A stretch of DNA of 64,000 bases, taken from Podarcis raffonei (Eukaryota; Chordata; Lepidosauria; Squamata; Lacertidae). The stretch spans positions 9,655,479 to 9,719,478 of the forward strand of contig NC_070611.1 of the NCBI RefSeq assembly GCF_027172205.1, written 5' to 3'. The notes beneath the pieces are model-generated. The model had not been told where the DNA came from. It did not search any database and saw nothing but the letters and a program-made list of their open reading frames with translations. Position 1 is the stretch's first letter, and the number at the start of each line of letters is the position of its first letter. This document shows, one piece after another, positions 1 through 12,510 of this stretch. A program made the translations under genes and the position numbers.

Positions 1-1089
1 TGAAAAAATTTCTAAGCCCCGGGGTCACAGTTTCATCAAAAACCTGACTTTCGGCATTTCACTCAAAAATGGTGCAAAACGTTTGCAAATGCTCCCCTGA
101 GAGGTTTGGCGTTCGAAACAGAAGGCTTTTTATCTCGGGAAATAAATCCGCCCTCGACAATTTAACCGGCAGAAAAAGATTTTTGTGAAAAAATCCCTAA
201 GCAACGGGGTCACAATTTCATCAAAAATCTGACTTTCGGCATTTCACTCAAAAATGGTGCCAAACGGCTGCAAATGCTCCCCTGATAGGTTTGGCCGTCG
301 AAAAAGAAGGCTTTATATCAAAGAGCAAGAAATCAACCATGGACAACTTAACTGGCAGAAAAATGGAGCCAAACGGTTGCAAATGCTCCCCTGACACGTT
401 TCGTGGTCGAAACAGAAGGCTTTTTATCAGGGGAAAAGAAATCAGCCCTCGACAACTTAACTGGCAGAAAAAGATTTTTTTGAAAAAATCCCTAAGCCCC
501 GGGGTCACAATTTCATCAAAAATCTGACTTTCGGCATTTCACTCAAAAATGGTGCAAAACGGTTGCAAATGCTCCCCTGAGAGGTTTGGCGGTCGAAACA
601 GAAGACTTTTAATCACGGGAAAAGAAATCAGCCCTCGACAACTTAACCGGCAGAAAAAGATTTTTTTAAAAAAATCCCTAAGCCCCAGGGTCACAATTTC
701 ATCAAAAATCTGACTTTCGGCATTTCACTCAAAAATGGTGCAAAACGGTTGCAAATGCTCCCCTGAGAGGTTTTGCGGTCGAAACAGAAGGCTTTTAAGC
801 GCGGGAAAAGAAATCAGCCCTCGACAACTTAACCGGCAGAAAAAGATTTTTTTGAAAAAATTTCTAAGCCCCGGGGTCACAATTTCATCAAAAACCTGAC
901 TTTCGGCATTTCACTCAAAAATGGTGCAAAACGTTTGCAAATGCTCCCCTGAGAGGTTTGGCGTTCGAAACAGAAGGCTTTTTATCTCGGGAAATAAATC
1001 CGCCCTCGACAATTTAACAGGTAGAAAAAGATTTTTGTGAAAAAATCCCTAAGCAACGGGGTCACAATTTCATCAAAAATCTGACTTTC

Positions 1090-3350
1090 GGCATTTCACT
1101 CAAAAATGGTGCCAAACGGCTGCAAATGCTCCCCTGAGAGGTTTGGCCGTCGAAAAAGAAGGCTTTATATCAAAGAGCAAGAAATCAACCATGGACAACT
1201 TAACTGGCAGAAAAATGGAGCCAAACGGTTGCAAATGCTCCCCTGACACGTTTCGTGGTCGAAACAGAAGGCTTTTTATCAGGGGAAAAGAAATCAGCCC
1301 TCGACAACTTAACTGGCAGAAAAAGATTTTTTTGAAAAAATCCCTAAGCCCCGGGGTCACAATTTCATCAAAAATCTGACTTTCGGCATTTCACTCAAAA
1401 ATGCTGCAAAACGGTTGCAAATGCTCCCGTGAGAGGTTTGGTGGTCGAAACAGAAGGCTTTTTATCACGGGAAAATAAATCAGCCCTCGACAACTTAACC
1501 GGCAGAAAAAGATTTTTTTGAAAAAATCCCTAAGCCCCGGGGTCACAATTTCATCAAAAATCTGACTTTTGGCATTTCACTCAAAAAAAGGTGCAAAACG
1601 GTAACAAATGCTACCCTGAGAGGTTTACCGGTCAAAACACAAGGCTTTTAATCACGGGAAAAGAAATCAGCCCTCGACAACTTAACCGGCAGAAAAAGAT
1701 TTTTTTGAAAAAATCCCTAAGCCCCGGGGTCACAATTTCATCAAAAACCTGACTTTCGGCATTTCACTCAAAAATGGTGCAAAACGGTTGCAAATGCTCC
1801 CCTGAGAGGTTTGGCCTTCGAAAAAGAAGGCTTTATATCAAAGAGCAAGAAATCAACCATGGACAACTTAACTGGCAGAAAAATGGAGCCAAACGGTTGC
1901 AGATGCTCCCCTGAGAGGTTTCGTGGTCAAACAGAAGGCTTTTTATCTGGGGAAAAGAAATCAGCCCTTGACAACTTAATTGGCAGAAAAAGATTTTCTT
2001 GAAAAAATCCCTAAGCCCCGGGGTCACAATTTCATCGAAATTTCTGACTTTCGGCATTTCACTCAAAAATGGTACCAAACGCTTGCAAATGCTCCCGTGA
2101 GAGGTTTGGCAGACGAAACAGAAGGCTTTTTATCACGGGAAAAGAAATCAGCCCTCGACAACTTAACCGGCAGAAAAAAATTTTTTTAAAAAAATCCCTA
2201 AGCCCCGGGGCCACAATTTCATCAAAAATCTGACTTTCGGCATTTCACTCAAAAATGGTGCCAAATGGTTGCAAATGCTCCCCTGAGAGGTTTGCCCGTC
2301 GAAACAGAAGGCTTTATATCACAGATCAAGAAATCAACCATGGATAACTTAACCGGCAGAAAAATGGTTCCAAACGGTTGCAAATGCTCCCCTGAGAGTT
2401 TTGTTGGTCGAAACAGAAGGCTTTTTATCAGGGGAAAAGAAATCAGCCCTCGACAACTTAACTGGCAGAAAAAGATTTTTTTGAAAAAATCCCTAAGCCC
2501 CGGGGTCACAATTTCATCAAAAATCTGACTTTCGGCATTTCACTTAAAAATGGTGCAAAACGGTTGCAAATGCTCCTCTCAGAGGTTTGGCGGTCGAAAC
2601 AGAAGGCTTTTAATCACGGGAAAAGAAATCAGCCCTCGACAACTTAACCGGCAGAAAAAGATTTTTTAGAAAAAATCACTAAGCCCCGGGGCCACAATTT
2701 CATCAAAAATCTGACTTTCGGCAATTCACTCAAAAATGGTGCCAAACGGTTGCAAATGCTCCCCTGAGAGGTTTGGCGTTCGAAACAGAAGGCTTTTTAT
2801 CTCGGGAAATAAATCCGCCCTCGACAATTTAACCGGTAGAAAAAGATTTTTGTGAAAAAATCCCTAAGCCCCGGGGTCACAATTTCATCAAAAATCTGAC
2901 TTTCGGCATTTCACTCAAAAATGGTGCCAAACGGCTGCAAATGCTCCCCTGAGAGGTTTGGCCGTCGAAAAAGAAGGCTTTATATCAAAGAGCAAGAAAT
3001 CAACCATGGACAACTTAACTGGCAGAAAAATGGAGCCAAACGGTTGCAAATGCTCCCCTGAGACGTTTCGTGGTCGAAACAGAAGGCTTTTTATCAAGGG
3101 AAAAGAAATCAGCCCTCGACAACTTAACTGGCAGAAAAAGATTTTTTTGAAAAAATCCCTAAGCCCCGGGGTCACAATTTCATCAAAAATCTGACTTTCG
3201 GCATTTCACTCAAAAATGGTGCAAAACGGTTGCAAATGCTCCCGTGAGAGGTTTGGTGGTCGAAACAGAAGGCTTTTTATCACGGGAAAAGAAATCAGCC
3301 CTCGACAACTTAACCGGCAGAAAAAGATTTTTTTGAAAAAATTTCTAAGC
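1090..3350. repeat. Satellite higher-order repeat, copy A
   Basis: This block matches 4,424-6,684 unit for unit at a constant offset of 3,334 bp, including private variants such as units that begin GGTTTGGCAGACG or GGTTTGCCCG/GGTTTGGCCG and the order of short and full monomers. One 3,334 bp step equals 15 full plus 5 short monomers. By eye only a few differences per kilobase separate the copies, far fewer than between neighbouring monomers, which is what defines a higher-order repeat. Bases 1-about 700 also match 3,706-about 4,405, at offset 3,705, so unit number varies by two monomers between copies. Confidence 0.88.
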
Positions 3351-4423
3351 CCCGGGGTCACAATTTCATCAAAAATCTGACTTTCGGCATTTCACTCAAA
3401 AATGATTCCAAACGGTTGCAAATGCTCCCCTGAGAGGTTTGGCGGTCGAAACAGAAGACTTTTAATCACGGGAAAAGAAATCAGCCCTCGACAACTTAAC
3501 CGGCAGAAAAAGATTTTTTTAAAAAAATCCCTAAGCCCCAGGGTCACAATTTCATCAAAAATCTGACTTTCGGCATTTCACTCAAAAATGGTGCAAAACG
3601 GTTGCAAATGATCCCCTGAGAGGTTTTGCGGTCGAAACAGAAGGCTTTTAAGCGCGGGAAAAGAAATCAGCCCTCGACAACTTAACCGGCAGAAAAAGAT
3701 TTTTTTGAAAAAATTTCTAAGCCCCGGGGTCACAGTTTCATCAAAAACCTGACTTTCGGCATTTCACTCAAAAATGGTGCAAAACGTTTGCAAATGCTCC
3801 CCTGAGAGGTTTGGCGTTCGAAACAGAAGGCTTTTTATCTCGGGAAATAAATCCGCCCTCGACAATTTAACCGGTAGAAAAAGATTTTTGTGAAAAAATC
3901 CCTAAGCAACGGGGTCACAATTTCATCAAAAATCTGACTTTCGGCATTTCACTCAAAAATGGTGCCAAACGGCTGCAAATGCTCCCCTGATAGGTTTGGC
4001 CGTCGAAAAAGAAGGCTTTATATCAAAGAGCAAGAAATCAACCATGGACAACTTAACTGGCAGAAAAATGGAGCCAAACGGTTGCAAATGCTCCCCTGAC
4101 ACGTTTCGTGGTCGAAACAGAAGGCTTTTTATCAGGGGAAAAGAAATCAGCCCTCGACAACTTAACTGGCAGAAAAAGATTTTTTTGAAAAAATCCCTAA
4201 GCCCCGGGGTCACAATTTCATCAAAAATCTGACTTTCGGCATTTCACTCAAAAATGGTGCAAAACGGTTGCAAATGCTCCCCTGAGAGGTTTGGCGGTCG
4301 AAACAGAAGACTTTTAATCACGGGAAAAGAAATCAGCCCTCGACAACTTAACCGGCAGAAAAAGATTTTTTTAAAAAAATCCCTAAGCCCCAGGGTCACA
4401 ATTTCATCAAAAATCTGACTTTC

Positions 4424-6684
4424 GGCATTTCACTCAAAAATGGTGCCAAACGGCTGCAAATGCTCCCCTGAGAGGTTTGGCCGTCGAAAAAGAAGGCTTT
4501 ATATCAAAGAGCAAGAAATCAACCATGGACAACTTAACTGGCAGAAAAATGGAGCCAAACGGTTGCAAATGCTCCCCTGACACGTTTCGTGGTCGAAACA
4601 GAAGGCTTTTTATCAGGGGAAAAGAAATCAGCCCTCGACAACTTAACTGGCAGAAAAAGATTTTTTTGAAAAAATCCCTAAGCCCCGGGGTCACAATTTC
4701 ATCAAAAATCTGACTTTCGGCATTTCATTCAAAAATGGTGCAAAACGGTTGCAAATGCTCCCGTGAGAGGTTTGGTGGTCGAAACAGAAGGCTTTTTATC
4801 ACGGGAAAAGAAATCAGCCCTCGACAACTTAACCGGCAGAAAAAGATTTTTTTGAAAAAATCCCTAAGCCCCGGGGTCACAATTTCATCAAAAATCTGAC
4901 TTTTGGCATTTCACTCAAAAAAAGGTGCAAAACGGTTACAAATGCTACCCTGAGAGGTTTAGCGGTCAAAACACAAGGCTTTTAATCACGGGAAAAGAAA
5001 TCAGCCCTCGACAACTTAACCGGCAGAAAAAGATTTTTTTGAAAAAATCCCTAAGCCCCGGGGTCACAATTTCATCAAAAACCTGACTTTCGGCATTTCA
5101 CTCAAAAATGGTGCAAAACGGTTGCAAATGCTCCCCTGAGAGGTTTGGCCTTCGAAAAAGAAGGCTTTATATCAAAGAGCAAGAAATCAACCATGGACAA
5201 CTTAACTGGCAGAAAAATGGAGCCAAACGGTTGCAGATGCTCCCCTGAGAGGTTTCGTGGTCAAACAGAAGGCTTTTTATCTGGGGAAAAGAAATCAGCC
5301 CTTGACAACTTAATTGGCAGAAAAAGATTTTCTTGAAAAAATCCCTAAGCCCCGGGGTCACAATTTCATCGAAATTTCTGACTTTCGGCATTTCACTCAA
5401 AAATGGTACCAAACGCTTGCAAATGCTCCCGTGAGAGGTTTGGCAGACGAAACAGAAGGCTTTTTATCACGGGAAAAGAAATCAGCCCTCGACAACTTAA
5501 CCGGCAGAAAAAGATTTTTTTAAAAAAATCCCTAAGCCCCGGGGCCACAATTTCATCAAAAATCTGACTTTCGGCATTTCACTCAAAAATGGTGCCAAAT
5601 GGTTGCAAATGCTCCCCTGAGAGGTTTGGCCGTCGAAACAGAAGGCTTTATATCACAGATCAAGAAATCAACCATGGATAACTTAACCGGCAGAAAAATG
5701 GTTCCAAACGGTTGCAAATGCTCCCCTGAGAGTTTTGTTGGTCGAAACAGAAGGCTTTTTATCAGGGGAAAAGAAATCAGCCCCCGACAACTTAACTGGC
5801 AGAAAAAGATTTTTTTGAAAAAATCCCTAAGCCCCGGGGTCACAATTTCATCAAAAATCTGACTTTCGGCATTTCACTCAAAAATGGTGCAAAACGGTTG
5901 CAAATGCTCCTCTCAGAGGTTTGGCGGTCGAAACAGAAGGCTTTTAATCACGGGAAAAGAAATCAGCCCTCGACAACTTAACCGGCAGAAAAAGATTTTT
6001 TAGAAAAAATCACTAAGCCCCGGGGCCACAATTTCATCAAAAATCTGACTTTCGGCAATTCACTCAAAAATGGTGCCAAACGGTTGCAAATGCTCCCCTG
6101 AGAGGTTTGGCGTTCGAAACAGAAGGCTTTTTATCTCGGGAAATAAATCCGCCCTCGACAATTTAACCGGTAGAAAAAGATTTTTGTGAAAAAATCCCTA
6201 AGCAACGGGGTCACAATTTCATCAAAAATCTGACTTTCGGCATTTCACTCAAAAATGGTGCCAAACGGCTGCAAATGCTCCCCTAAGAGGTTTGGCCGTC
6301 GAAAAAGAAGGCTTTATATCAAAGAGCAAGAAATCAACCATGGACAACTTAACTGGCAGAAAAATGGAGCCAAACGGTTGCAAATGCTCCCCTGAGACGT
6401 TTCGTGGTCGAAACAGAAGGCTTTCTATCAGGGGAAAAGAAATCAGCCCTCGACAACTTAACTGGCAGAAAAAGATTTTTTTGAAAAAACCCCTAAGCCC
6501 CGGGGTCACAATTTCATCAAAAATCTGACTTTCGGCATTTCACTCAAAAATGCTGCAAAACGGTTGCAAATGCTCCCGTGAGAGGTTTGGTGGTCGAAAC
6601 AGAAGGCTTTTTATCACGGGAAAAGAAATCAGCCCTCGACAACTTAACCGGCAGAAAAAGATTTTTTTGAAAAAATCCCTAAGC
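4424..6684. repeat. Satellite higher-order repeat, copy B
   Basis: This is the second in-register copy of the block at 1,090-3,350 (offset 3,334 bp). Register is lost after about 6,690, where the unit order differs from that after 3,350. A third partial copy begins near 7,227, which matches 3,706 at an offset of 3,521 bp. The changing offsets are all close to multiples of one monomer, as expected from unequal exchange within the array. Confidence 0.85.
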
Positions 6685-7489
6685 CCCGGGGTCACAATTT
6701 CATCAAAAATCTGACTTTTGGCATTTCACTCAAAAAAAGGTGCAAAACGGTTACAAATGCTACCCTGAGAGGTTTAGCGGTCAAAACACAAGGCTTTTAA
6801 TCACGGGAAAAGAAATCAGCCCTCGACAACTTAACCGGCAGAAAAAGATTTTTTTGAAAAAATCCCTAAGCCCCGGGGTCACAATTTCATCAAAAACCTG
6901 ACTTTCGGCATTTCACTCAAAAATGGTGCAAAACGGTTGCAAATGCTCCCCTGAGAGGTTTGGCGGTCGAAACAGAAGACTTTTAATCACGGGAAAAGAA
7001 ATCAGCCCTCGACAACTTAACCGGCAGAAAAAGATTTTTTTAAAAAAATCCCTAAGCCCCAGGGTCACAATTTCATCAAAAATCTGACTTTCGGCATTTC
7101 ACTCAAAAATGGTGCAAAACGGTTGCAAATGATCCCCTGAGAGGTTTTGCGGTCGAAACAGAAGGCTTTTAAGCGCGGGAAAAGAAATCAGCCCTCGACA
7201 ACTTAACCGGCAGAAAAAGATTTTTTTGAAAAAATCCCTAAGCCCCGGGGCCACAGTTTCATCAAAAACCTGACTTTCGGCATTTCACTCAAAAATGGTG
7301 CAAAACGTTTGCAAATGCTCCCCTGAGAGGTTTGGCGTTCGAAACAGAAGGCTTTTTATCTCGGGAAATAAATCCGCCCTCGACAATTTAACCGGTAGAA
7401 AAAGATTTTTTTGAAAAAATCCCTAAGCCCCGGGATCACAATTTCATCAAAAATCTGACTTTCGGCATTTCACTCAAAAATGGTGCCAA

Positions 7490-7815
7490 ACGGTTGCAAA
7501 TGCTCCCCTGAGAGGTTTGGCCGTCGAAAAAGAAGGCTTTATATCACAGATCAAGAAATCAACCATGGACAACTTAACTGGCAGAAAAATGGAGCCAAAC
7601 GGTTGCAAATGCTCCCCTGAGAGATTTGGCCGTCAAAAAAGAAGGCTTTATATCAAAGAGCAAGAAATCAACCATGGACAACTTAACTGGCATAAAAATT
7701 GTGCCAAATGGTTGCAAATGCTCCCCTGAGAGGTTTGGCCGTCGAAAAAGAAGGCTTTATATCAAAGAGCAAGAAATCAACCATGGACAACTTAACTGGC
7801 AGAAAAATGGAGCCA
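7490..7815. repeat. Run of three consecutive 109 bp short satellite monomers
   Basis: Elsewhere in the array a short monomer is normally single, followed by a full one. Here three short units follow each other: GGTTTGGCCGTCG or a variant recurs at about 7,516, 7,625 and 7,734, exactly 109 bp apart. The short unit lacks 77 bp compared with the full unit; the join is at an AAAAA run present on both sides of the lost part. The run shows that the short form can expand by itself. Confidence 0.85.
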
Positions 7816-7984
7816 AACGGTTGCAAATGCTCCCCTGAGAGGTTTCGTGGTCGAAACAGAAGGCTTTTTATCAGGGGAAAAGAAATCAGCCCTCGACAAC
7901 TTAACTGGCAGAAAAAGATTTTTTTGAAAAAATCCCTAAGCCCCGGGGTCACAATTTCATCAAAAATCTGACTTTCGGCATTTC

Positions 7985-9100
7985 ACTCAAAAATGGTGCA
8001 AAACGATTGCAAATGCTCCCGTGAGAGGTTTGGTGGTCGAAACAGAAGGCTTTTTATCACGGGAAAAGAAATCAGCCCAAGACAACTTAACCGGCAGAAA
8101 AAGATTTTTTTGAAAAAATCCCTAAGCCCCGGGGTCACAATTTCATCAAAAATCTGACTTTCGGCAAGTGACTCAAAAATGGTGCCAAACGGTTGCGCAT
8201 GCTCCCCTGAGAGGTTTGGCGGTCGAAACAGAAGGCTTTTTATCAGGGGAAAAGAAATCAGCCCTCGACAACTTAACTGGCAGAAAAAGATTTTTTTAAA
8301 AAAATCCCTAAGCCCCGGGGTCACAATTTCATAAAGAACCTGACTTTCGGCATTTCACTCAAAAATGGTGCAAAACGGTTGCAAATGCTCCCCTGAGAGG
8401 TTTGGTGGTCGAAACAGAAGGCTTTTTATCACAGGAAAATAAATCAGCCCTCGACAACTTAACCGGCAGAAAAAGATTTTTTTGAAAAAATCCCTAAGAC
8501 CCGGGGTCACAATTTCATCAAAAATCTGACTTTCGGCAATTCACTCAAAAATGGTGCCAAACGGTTGCAAATGCTCCCCTGAGAGGTTTGGCGGTCGAAA
8601 CAGAAGGCTTTTAATCACGGGAAAAGAAATCAGCCCTCGACAACTTAACCGGCAGAAAAAGATTTTTTTGAAAAAATCCCTAAGCCCCGGGGTCACAATT
8701 TCATCAAAAATCTGACTTTCGGCAAGTGACTCAAAAATGGTGCCAAACGGTTGCGCATGCTCCCCTGAGAGGTTTGGCGGTCGAAACAGAAGGCTTTTTA
8801 TCAGGGGAAAAGAAATCAGCCCTCGACAACTTAACTGGCAGAAAAAGATTTTTTTAAAAAAATCCCTAAGCCCCGGGGTCACAATTTCATAAAGAACCTG
8901 ACTTTCGGCATTTCACTCAAAAATGGTGCAAAACGGTTGCAAATGCTCCCCTGAGAGGTTTGGTGGTCGAAACAGAAGGCTTTTTATCACAGGAAAATAA
9001 ATCAGCCCTCGACAACTTAACCGGCAGAAAAAGATTTTTTTGAAAAAATCCCTAAGACCCGGGGTCACAATTTCATCAAAAATCTGACTTTCGGCAATTC
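7985..9100. repeat. Local 558 bp (three-monomer) higher-order repeat
   Basis: Two successive 558 bp blocks (about 7,983-8,540 and 8,541-9,098) carry the same three variant monomers in the same order, including a unit with GGCAAGTGACTC in place of GGCATTTCACTC and one with TTGCGCATGC in place of TTGCAAATGC. 558 is three times 186. This is a younger expansion with a shorter period than the 3.3 kb repeat to the left. Confidence 0.85.
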
Positions 9101-10640
9101 ACTCAAAAATGGTGCCAAACGGTTGCAAATGCTCCCCTGAGAGGTTTGGCGGTCGAAACAGAAGGCTTTTAATCACGGGAAAAGAAATCAGCCCTCGACA
9201 ACTTAACCGGCAGAAAAAGATTTTTTTGAAAAAATCCCTAAGCCCCGGGGTCACAATTTCATAAAAAACCTGACTTTCGGCATTTCACTCAAAAATGGTG
9301 CAAAGCGGTTGCACATGCTCCCCTGAGAGGTTTGGCGGTCTAAACAGAAGGCTTTTTGTCACAGGAAAAGAAATCAGCCCTCGACAACTTAACCGGCAGA
9401 AAAATATTTTTTTGAAAAAATCCCTAAGGCCCGGGGTCACAATTTCATCAAAAATCTGACTTTCGGCAATTCACTGAAAAATGGTGCCAAACGGTTGCAA
9501 ATGCTCCCCTGAGAGGTTTGGCCGTCGAAACAGAAGGCTTTATATCACAGAGCAAGAAATCAACCATAGATAACTTAACCGGCAGAAAAATGGTGCCGAA
9601 CGGTTGCAAATGCTCCCCTGAGAGGTTTGGTGGTCGAAACAGAAGGCTTTTTATCAGGGGAAGAGAAATCAGCCCTCGACAACTTAACTGGCAGAAAAAG
9701 ATTGTTTTGAAAAAATCTCTAAGCCCCGGTGTCACAATTTCATCAAAAACCTGACTTTCGGCATTTCACTCAAAAATGGTGCAAAACGGTTGCAAATGCT
9801 CCCCTGAGAGGTTTGGTGGTCGAAACAGAAGGCTTTTTATCACAGGAAAATAAATCAGCCCTCGACAACTTAACCGGCAGAAAAAGATTTTTTTGAAAAA
9901 ATCCCTAAGACCCAGGGTCACAATTTCATCAAAAATCTGACTTTCGGCATTTCACTCAAAAATGGTGCAAAACGGTTACAAATGCTCCCCTGAGAGGTTT
10001 GGCCATCGAAACAGAAGGCTTTTAATCACGGGAAAAGAAATCAGCCCTCGACAACTTAACCGGCAGAAAAAGATTTTTTTGAAAAAATCCCTAAGCCCCG
10101 GGGTCACAATTTCATCAAAAATCTGACTTTCGGCAATTCACTCAAAAATGGTGCCAAACGGTTGCAAATGCTCCCCTGAAAGGTTTGGCATTCGAAACAG
10201 AAGGCTTTTTATCACAGGAAAAGAAATCAGCCCTCGACAACTTAACCGGCAGAAAAAGATTTTTTTGAAAAAATCCCTAAGCCCCGGGGTCACAATTTCA
10301 TCAAAAATCTGACTTTCGGCAATTCACTCAAAAATGGTTCCAAACGGTTGCAAATGCTCCCCTGAGAGTTTTGGCCCTCCAAACAGAAGGCTTTTTATCA
10401 CGGGAAAAGAAATCAGCCCAAGACAACTTAACCGGCAGAAAAAGATTTTTTTGAAAAAATCCCTAAGCCCCGGGGTCACAATTTCAGCAAAAATCTGACT
10501 TTCGGCAATTCACTCAAAAATGGTGCAAAACGGTTGCAAATGCTCTCCTGAGAGGTTTGGTGGTCGAAACAGAAGGCTTTTTATCTCGGGAAATAAATCA
10601 GCCCTCGACAACTTAACCGGCAGAAAAAGATTTTTTTCAA

Positions 10641-10790
10641 CTTGTAATGGCATATTCTCCGTAGAGATCCACACTTGGCACCGAAACTGTCATCAGGCTA
10701 AGACATTCCTGTTAAGCTGGGCCTTTAACTTCGTTCAAAGTGTGTGTGGCATGACTGTGATGTGTGTGTGTTTTTAGCCTGTGTACACAC
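10641..10790. other. Flank of satellite array, nothing recognised
   Basis: Satellite similarity ends abruptly at AGATTTTTTTCAACTTG and ordinary-looking single-copy sequence follows. No gene, TIR or known repeat end was recognised in this stretch. It is the only satellite border in the window. Confidence 0.6.
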
Positions 10791-10794
10791 TATG

Positions 10795-10950
10795 GCTTTA
10801 AGAGCACACTCAGAGAACATTTCCCCCCTCAAAGAATTATGGGCATCATAGTTTCTAAAGGGTTTGCTGGGAGCTGTAACTCTGTGCAGTGCAAACGGCA
10901 GTTCCCAGAATTCTTTGAGGGAAAGAATGTGCTTCCAATCTGCTTTCCAA
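10795..10950. mobile_element. Foldback MITE of a lizard family (AATTCTTTG type)
   Basis: The two halves are rough inverted copies: CAAAGAATTATGGG on the left and CCCAGAATTCTTTG on the right, with ACTGTAACTC-like sequence between. The same family recurs at 25,405-25,600 and 30,225-30,400, and at 17,337-17,359 plus 20,867-20,985, where the LTR element split it. There is no coding capacity. The superfamily is not certain because terminal repeats and target duplication are eroded here. Confidence 0.6.
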
Positions 10951-12449
10951 GTATACTTGAGCGTCCCCACCTAGTTGCAATGCGTCCTTGAACTCTTCCT
11001 TGATTGGATAGAATACAGAGACATGGGCAGGAGAAGGGGAAGGACCTTGGTACTGTTGGCAGCACAAGATTAGATGAGGACACCATTGAAAAACAACAGA
11101 ACAGACTGCTAGGAAATGACAAAAGAAGGAGCAAATGCTCCTAAAACGGTGAAGGAGGAATCATCGTGCAACTTTTGAAAAATGTCCTCCACCCCTACGG
11201 ACCCGTGGTACACAAAGGCTCAGCGGCCACTACCAGCACAGCTTCTGGGACGCTGAGTTTCCATGTCTACCATAGTACTGTGGTATCGTGGCAACAGGGG
11301 AATTTTGTGCACCCTCTGATCAATTGGACTCAAACAGAATTTACTGCAGGGGTGGGGAACCTCAGGCCCAGGGGACAAAAGTGGCTCCTCTAGCCTCTCT
11401 CTTTGTCCCTAAGAACTTTTTCCAGAGCACATCCCTGCTTGAGGATTTGCCTTGTTTCACACTTCCTTGATTGTGTACACATTGGGGCACATCCCTGCCC
11501 CAAGTTGGCCAGTTACCTTTTATAAGGAAAGGCCAAGGGACTCGAGATACGCAACCAGGACAGCTATTGGTCCACCTGCTTCTCCCCATCATGGATGCAG
11601 AAAACGGGTTTAGGGAAATGCCCAACCCTTTGAACAAGGAGACCCCAGGGCCAAGTAGGTGTGTGTCTTCTTTCCCCCTAGCTCTGAGAGGGTGGAAAAG
11701 ATGCAGCGAAGGACCCCAATGCTGGAATCTTTTGTATACAGCTTCTGAATTTTAAAAAAAATGCAGATTCACATTTTCAGCTTACTTAAATCATGACAAT
11801 AAGAATAAACTGGTCTTTGCTTTGGTTGCCCCGGTGCTAAATATATTTACTGGGAAGCAAGCCTCATTCTGTTTTAGAAAGGAAAATAGGTAGAATTCAA
11901 TGTCTAGCTGAGGTGATCGTTCTGCCAGCGCAGCTATAGATAGGTATTCTTAGAGCAAATGGTTTGCCAGAGTCTATTTGTTCCTGTGTCCTTAGCTGCA
12001 CAGCCACCCAAAATGTTTCCTATCTGCATTTCTTGAGCATAAATTCCGTATGAAACACAGAAAAGATTGTCAAACATTGTTTAGGAGTTATATATGATTA
12101 AGGAAGGTTTAGATCAAGAATTCCTAACTGAAGAAAGAAATCAATTCAGTTCATGCACAGAAACAACATTTCCCCCTTTCATTTGCCAATGTGCTAATGC
12201 CAATTCATAAACCAGAGGGATTTTATTCTCAGCACAGTCAGTGCATCCCTCAAATTTATAATCCAGGTGCCAAATGGATTTAACAGCTGATACCCAAATG
12301 GGAGCAAATTACTGTGAGTTGGGATTTTGAAGTTGCTGTGAAAATTATAATATGAAGTGACAAGACAAAGGTTGGAGACTCTTTAAAAAATCATTAGTAA
12401 TAGCAGGTTGCCATCTGTTTTTCTCTGCTCAGCTAAACAGTGATAAAAA
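10951..12449. other. Intergenic stretch with hAT-like remnant
   Basis: No host gene was recognised. Near 11,346 the sequence CAGGGGTGGGGAACC resembles the end of hAT MITEs found elsewhere in the window, but I could not find a matching second end with a target duplication. The rest, to 12,449, is moderately AT-rich and shows no recognised repeat. Short open frames here have no recognisable domain. Confidence 0.45.

Positions 12450-12507
<58 letters not shown>
12450..12507. repeat. Compound microsatellite (GT)n(GA)n
   Basis: About ten GT units run directly into about 17 GA units with no interruption. It is a typical compound dinucleotide tract and likely length-polymorphic. Confidence 0.98.

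Positions 12508-12510
<3 letters not shown>

Larger units (their letters stand above)
1..10640. repeat. Tandem satellite array, 186 bp and 109 bp monomers
   Basis: The whole stretch is head-to-tail copies of one unit. The marker GACTTTCGGC (or close variants) recurs at 45, 231, 525, 712, 898, 1084, 1378 and so on to 10,497, with steps of 186 or about 295 bp. A 295 bp step is one 186 bp unit plus a 109 bp unit lacking the marker. The 10,452 bp between first and last marker fit about 48 full and 14 short units. Each full unit carries a GC palindrome (CCCCGGGG), a long A/T tract and a TTCGA motif. The array starts before the window and stops inside a unit near 10,640. I did not recognise it as a named satellite family. 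Open frames of 60-113 codons recur on both strands only because 186 is divisible by three; I do not call them genes. I saw no CENP-B box. Confidence 0.97.

Noticed and set aside
248-9754. Many open frames of 60-113 codons on both strands in the satellite
   Set aside because: They repeat with the monomer, exist on both strands at once and arise because 186 bp is a multiple of three with few stops. No start context, domain or flanking signals support genes.
1-10640. CRISPR array or other repeat-spacer system
   Set aside because: The repeats are 109-186 bp, head-to-tail without unique spacers, in a vertebrate genome.
1-10640. CENP-B box in the satellite monomer
   Set aside because: TTCGA occurs in each unit, but the following bases do not fit the CENP-B box pattern (TTCG, four bases, A, two bases, CGGG) on either strand.
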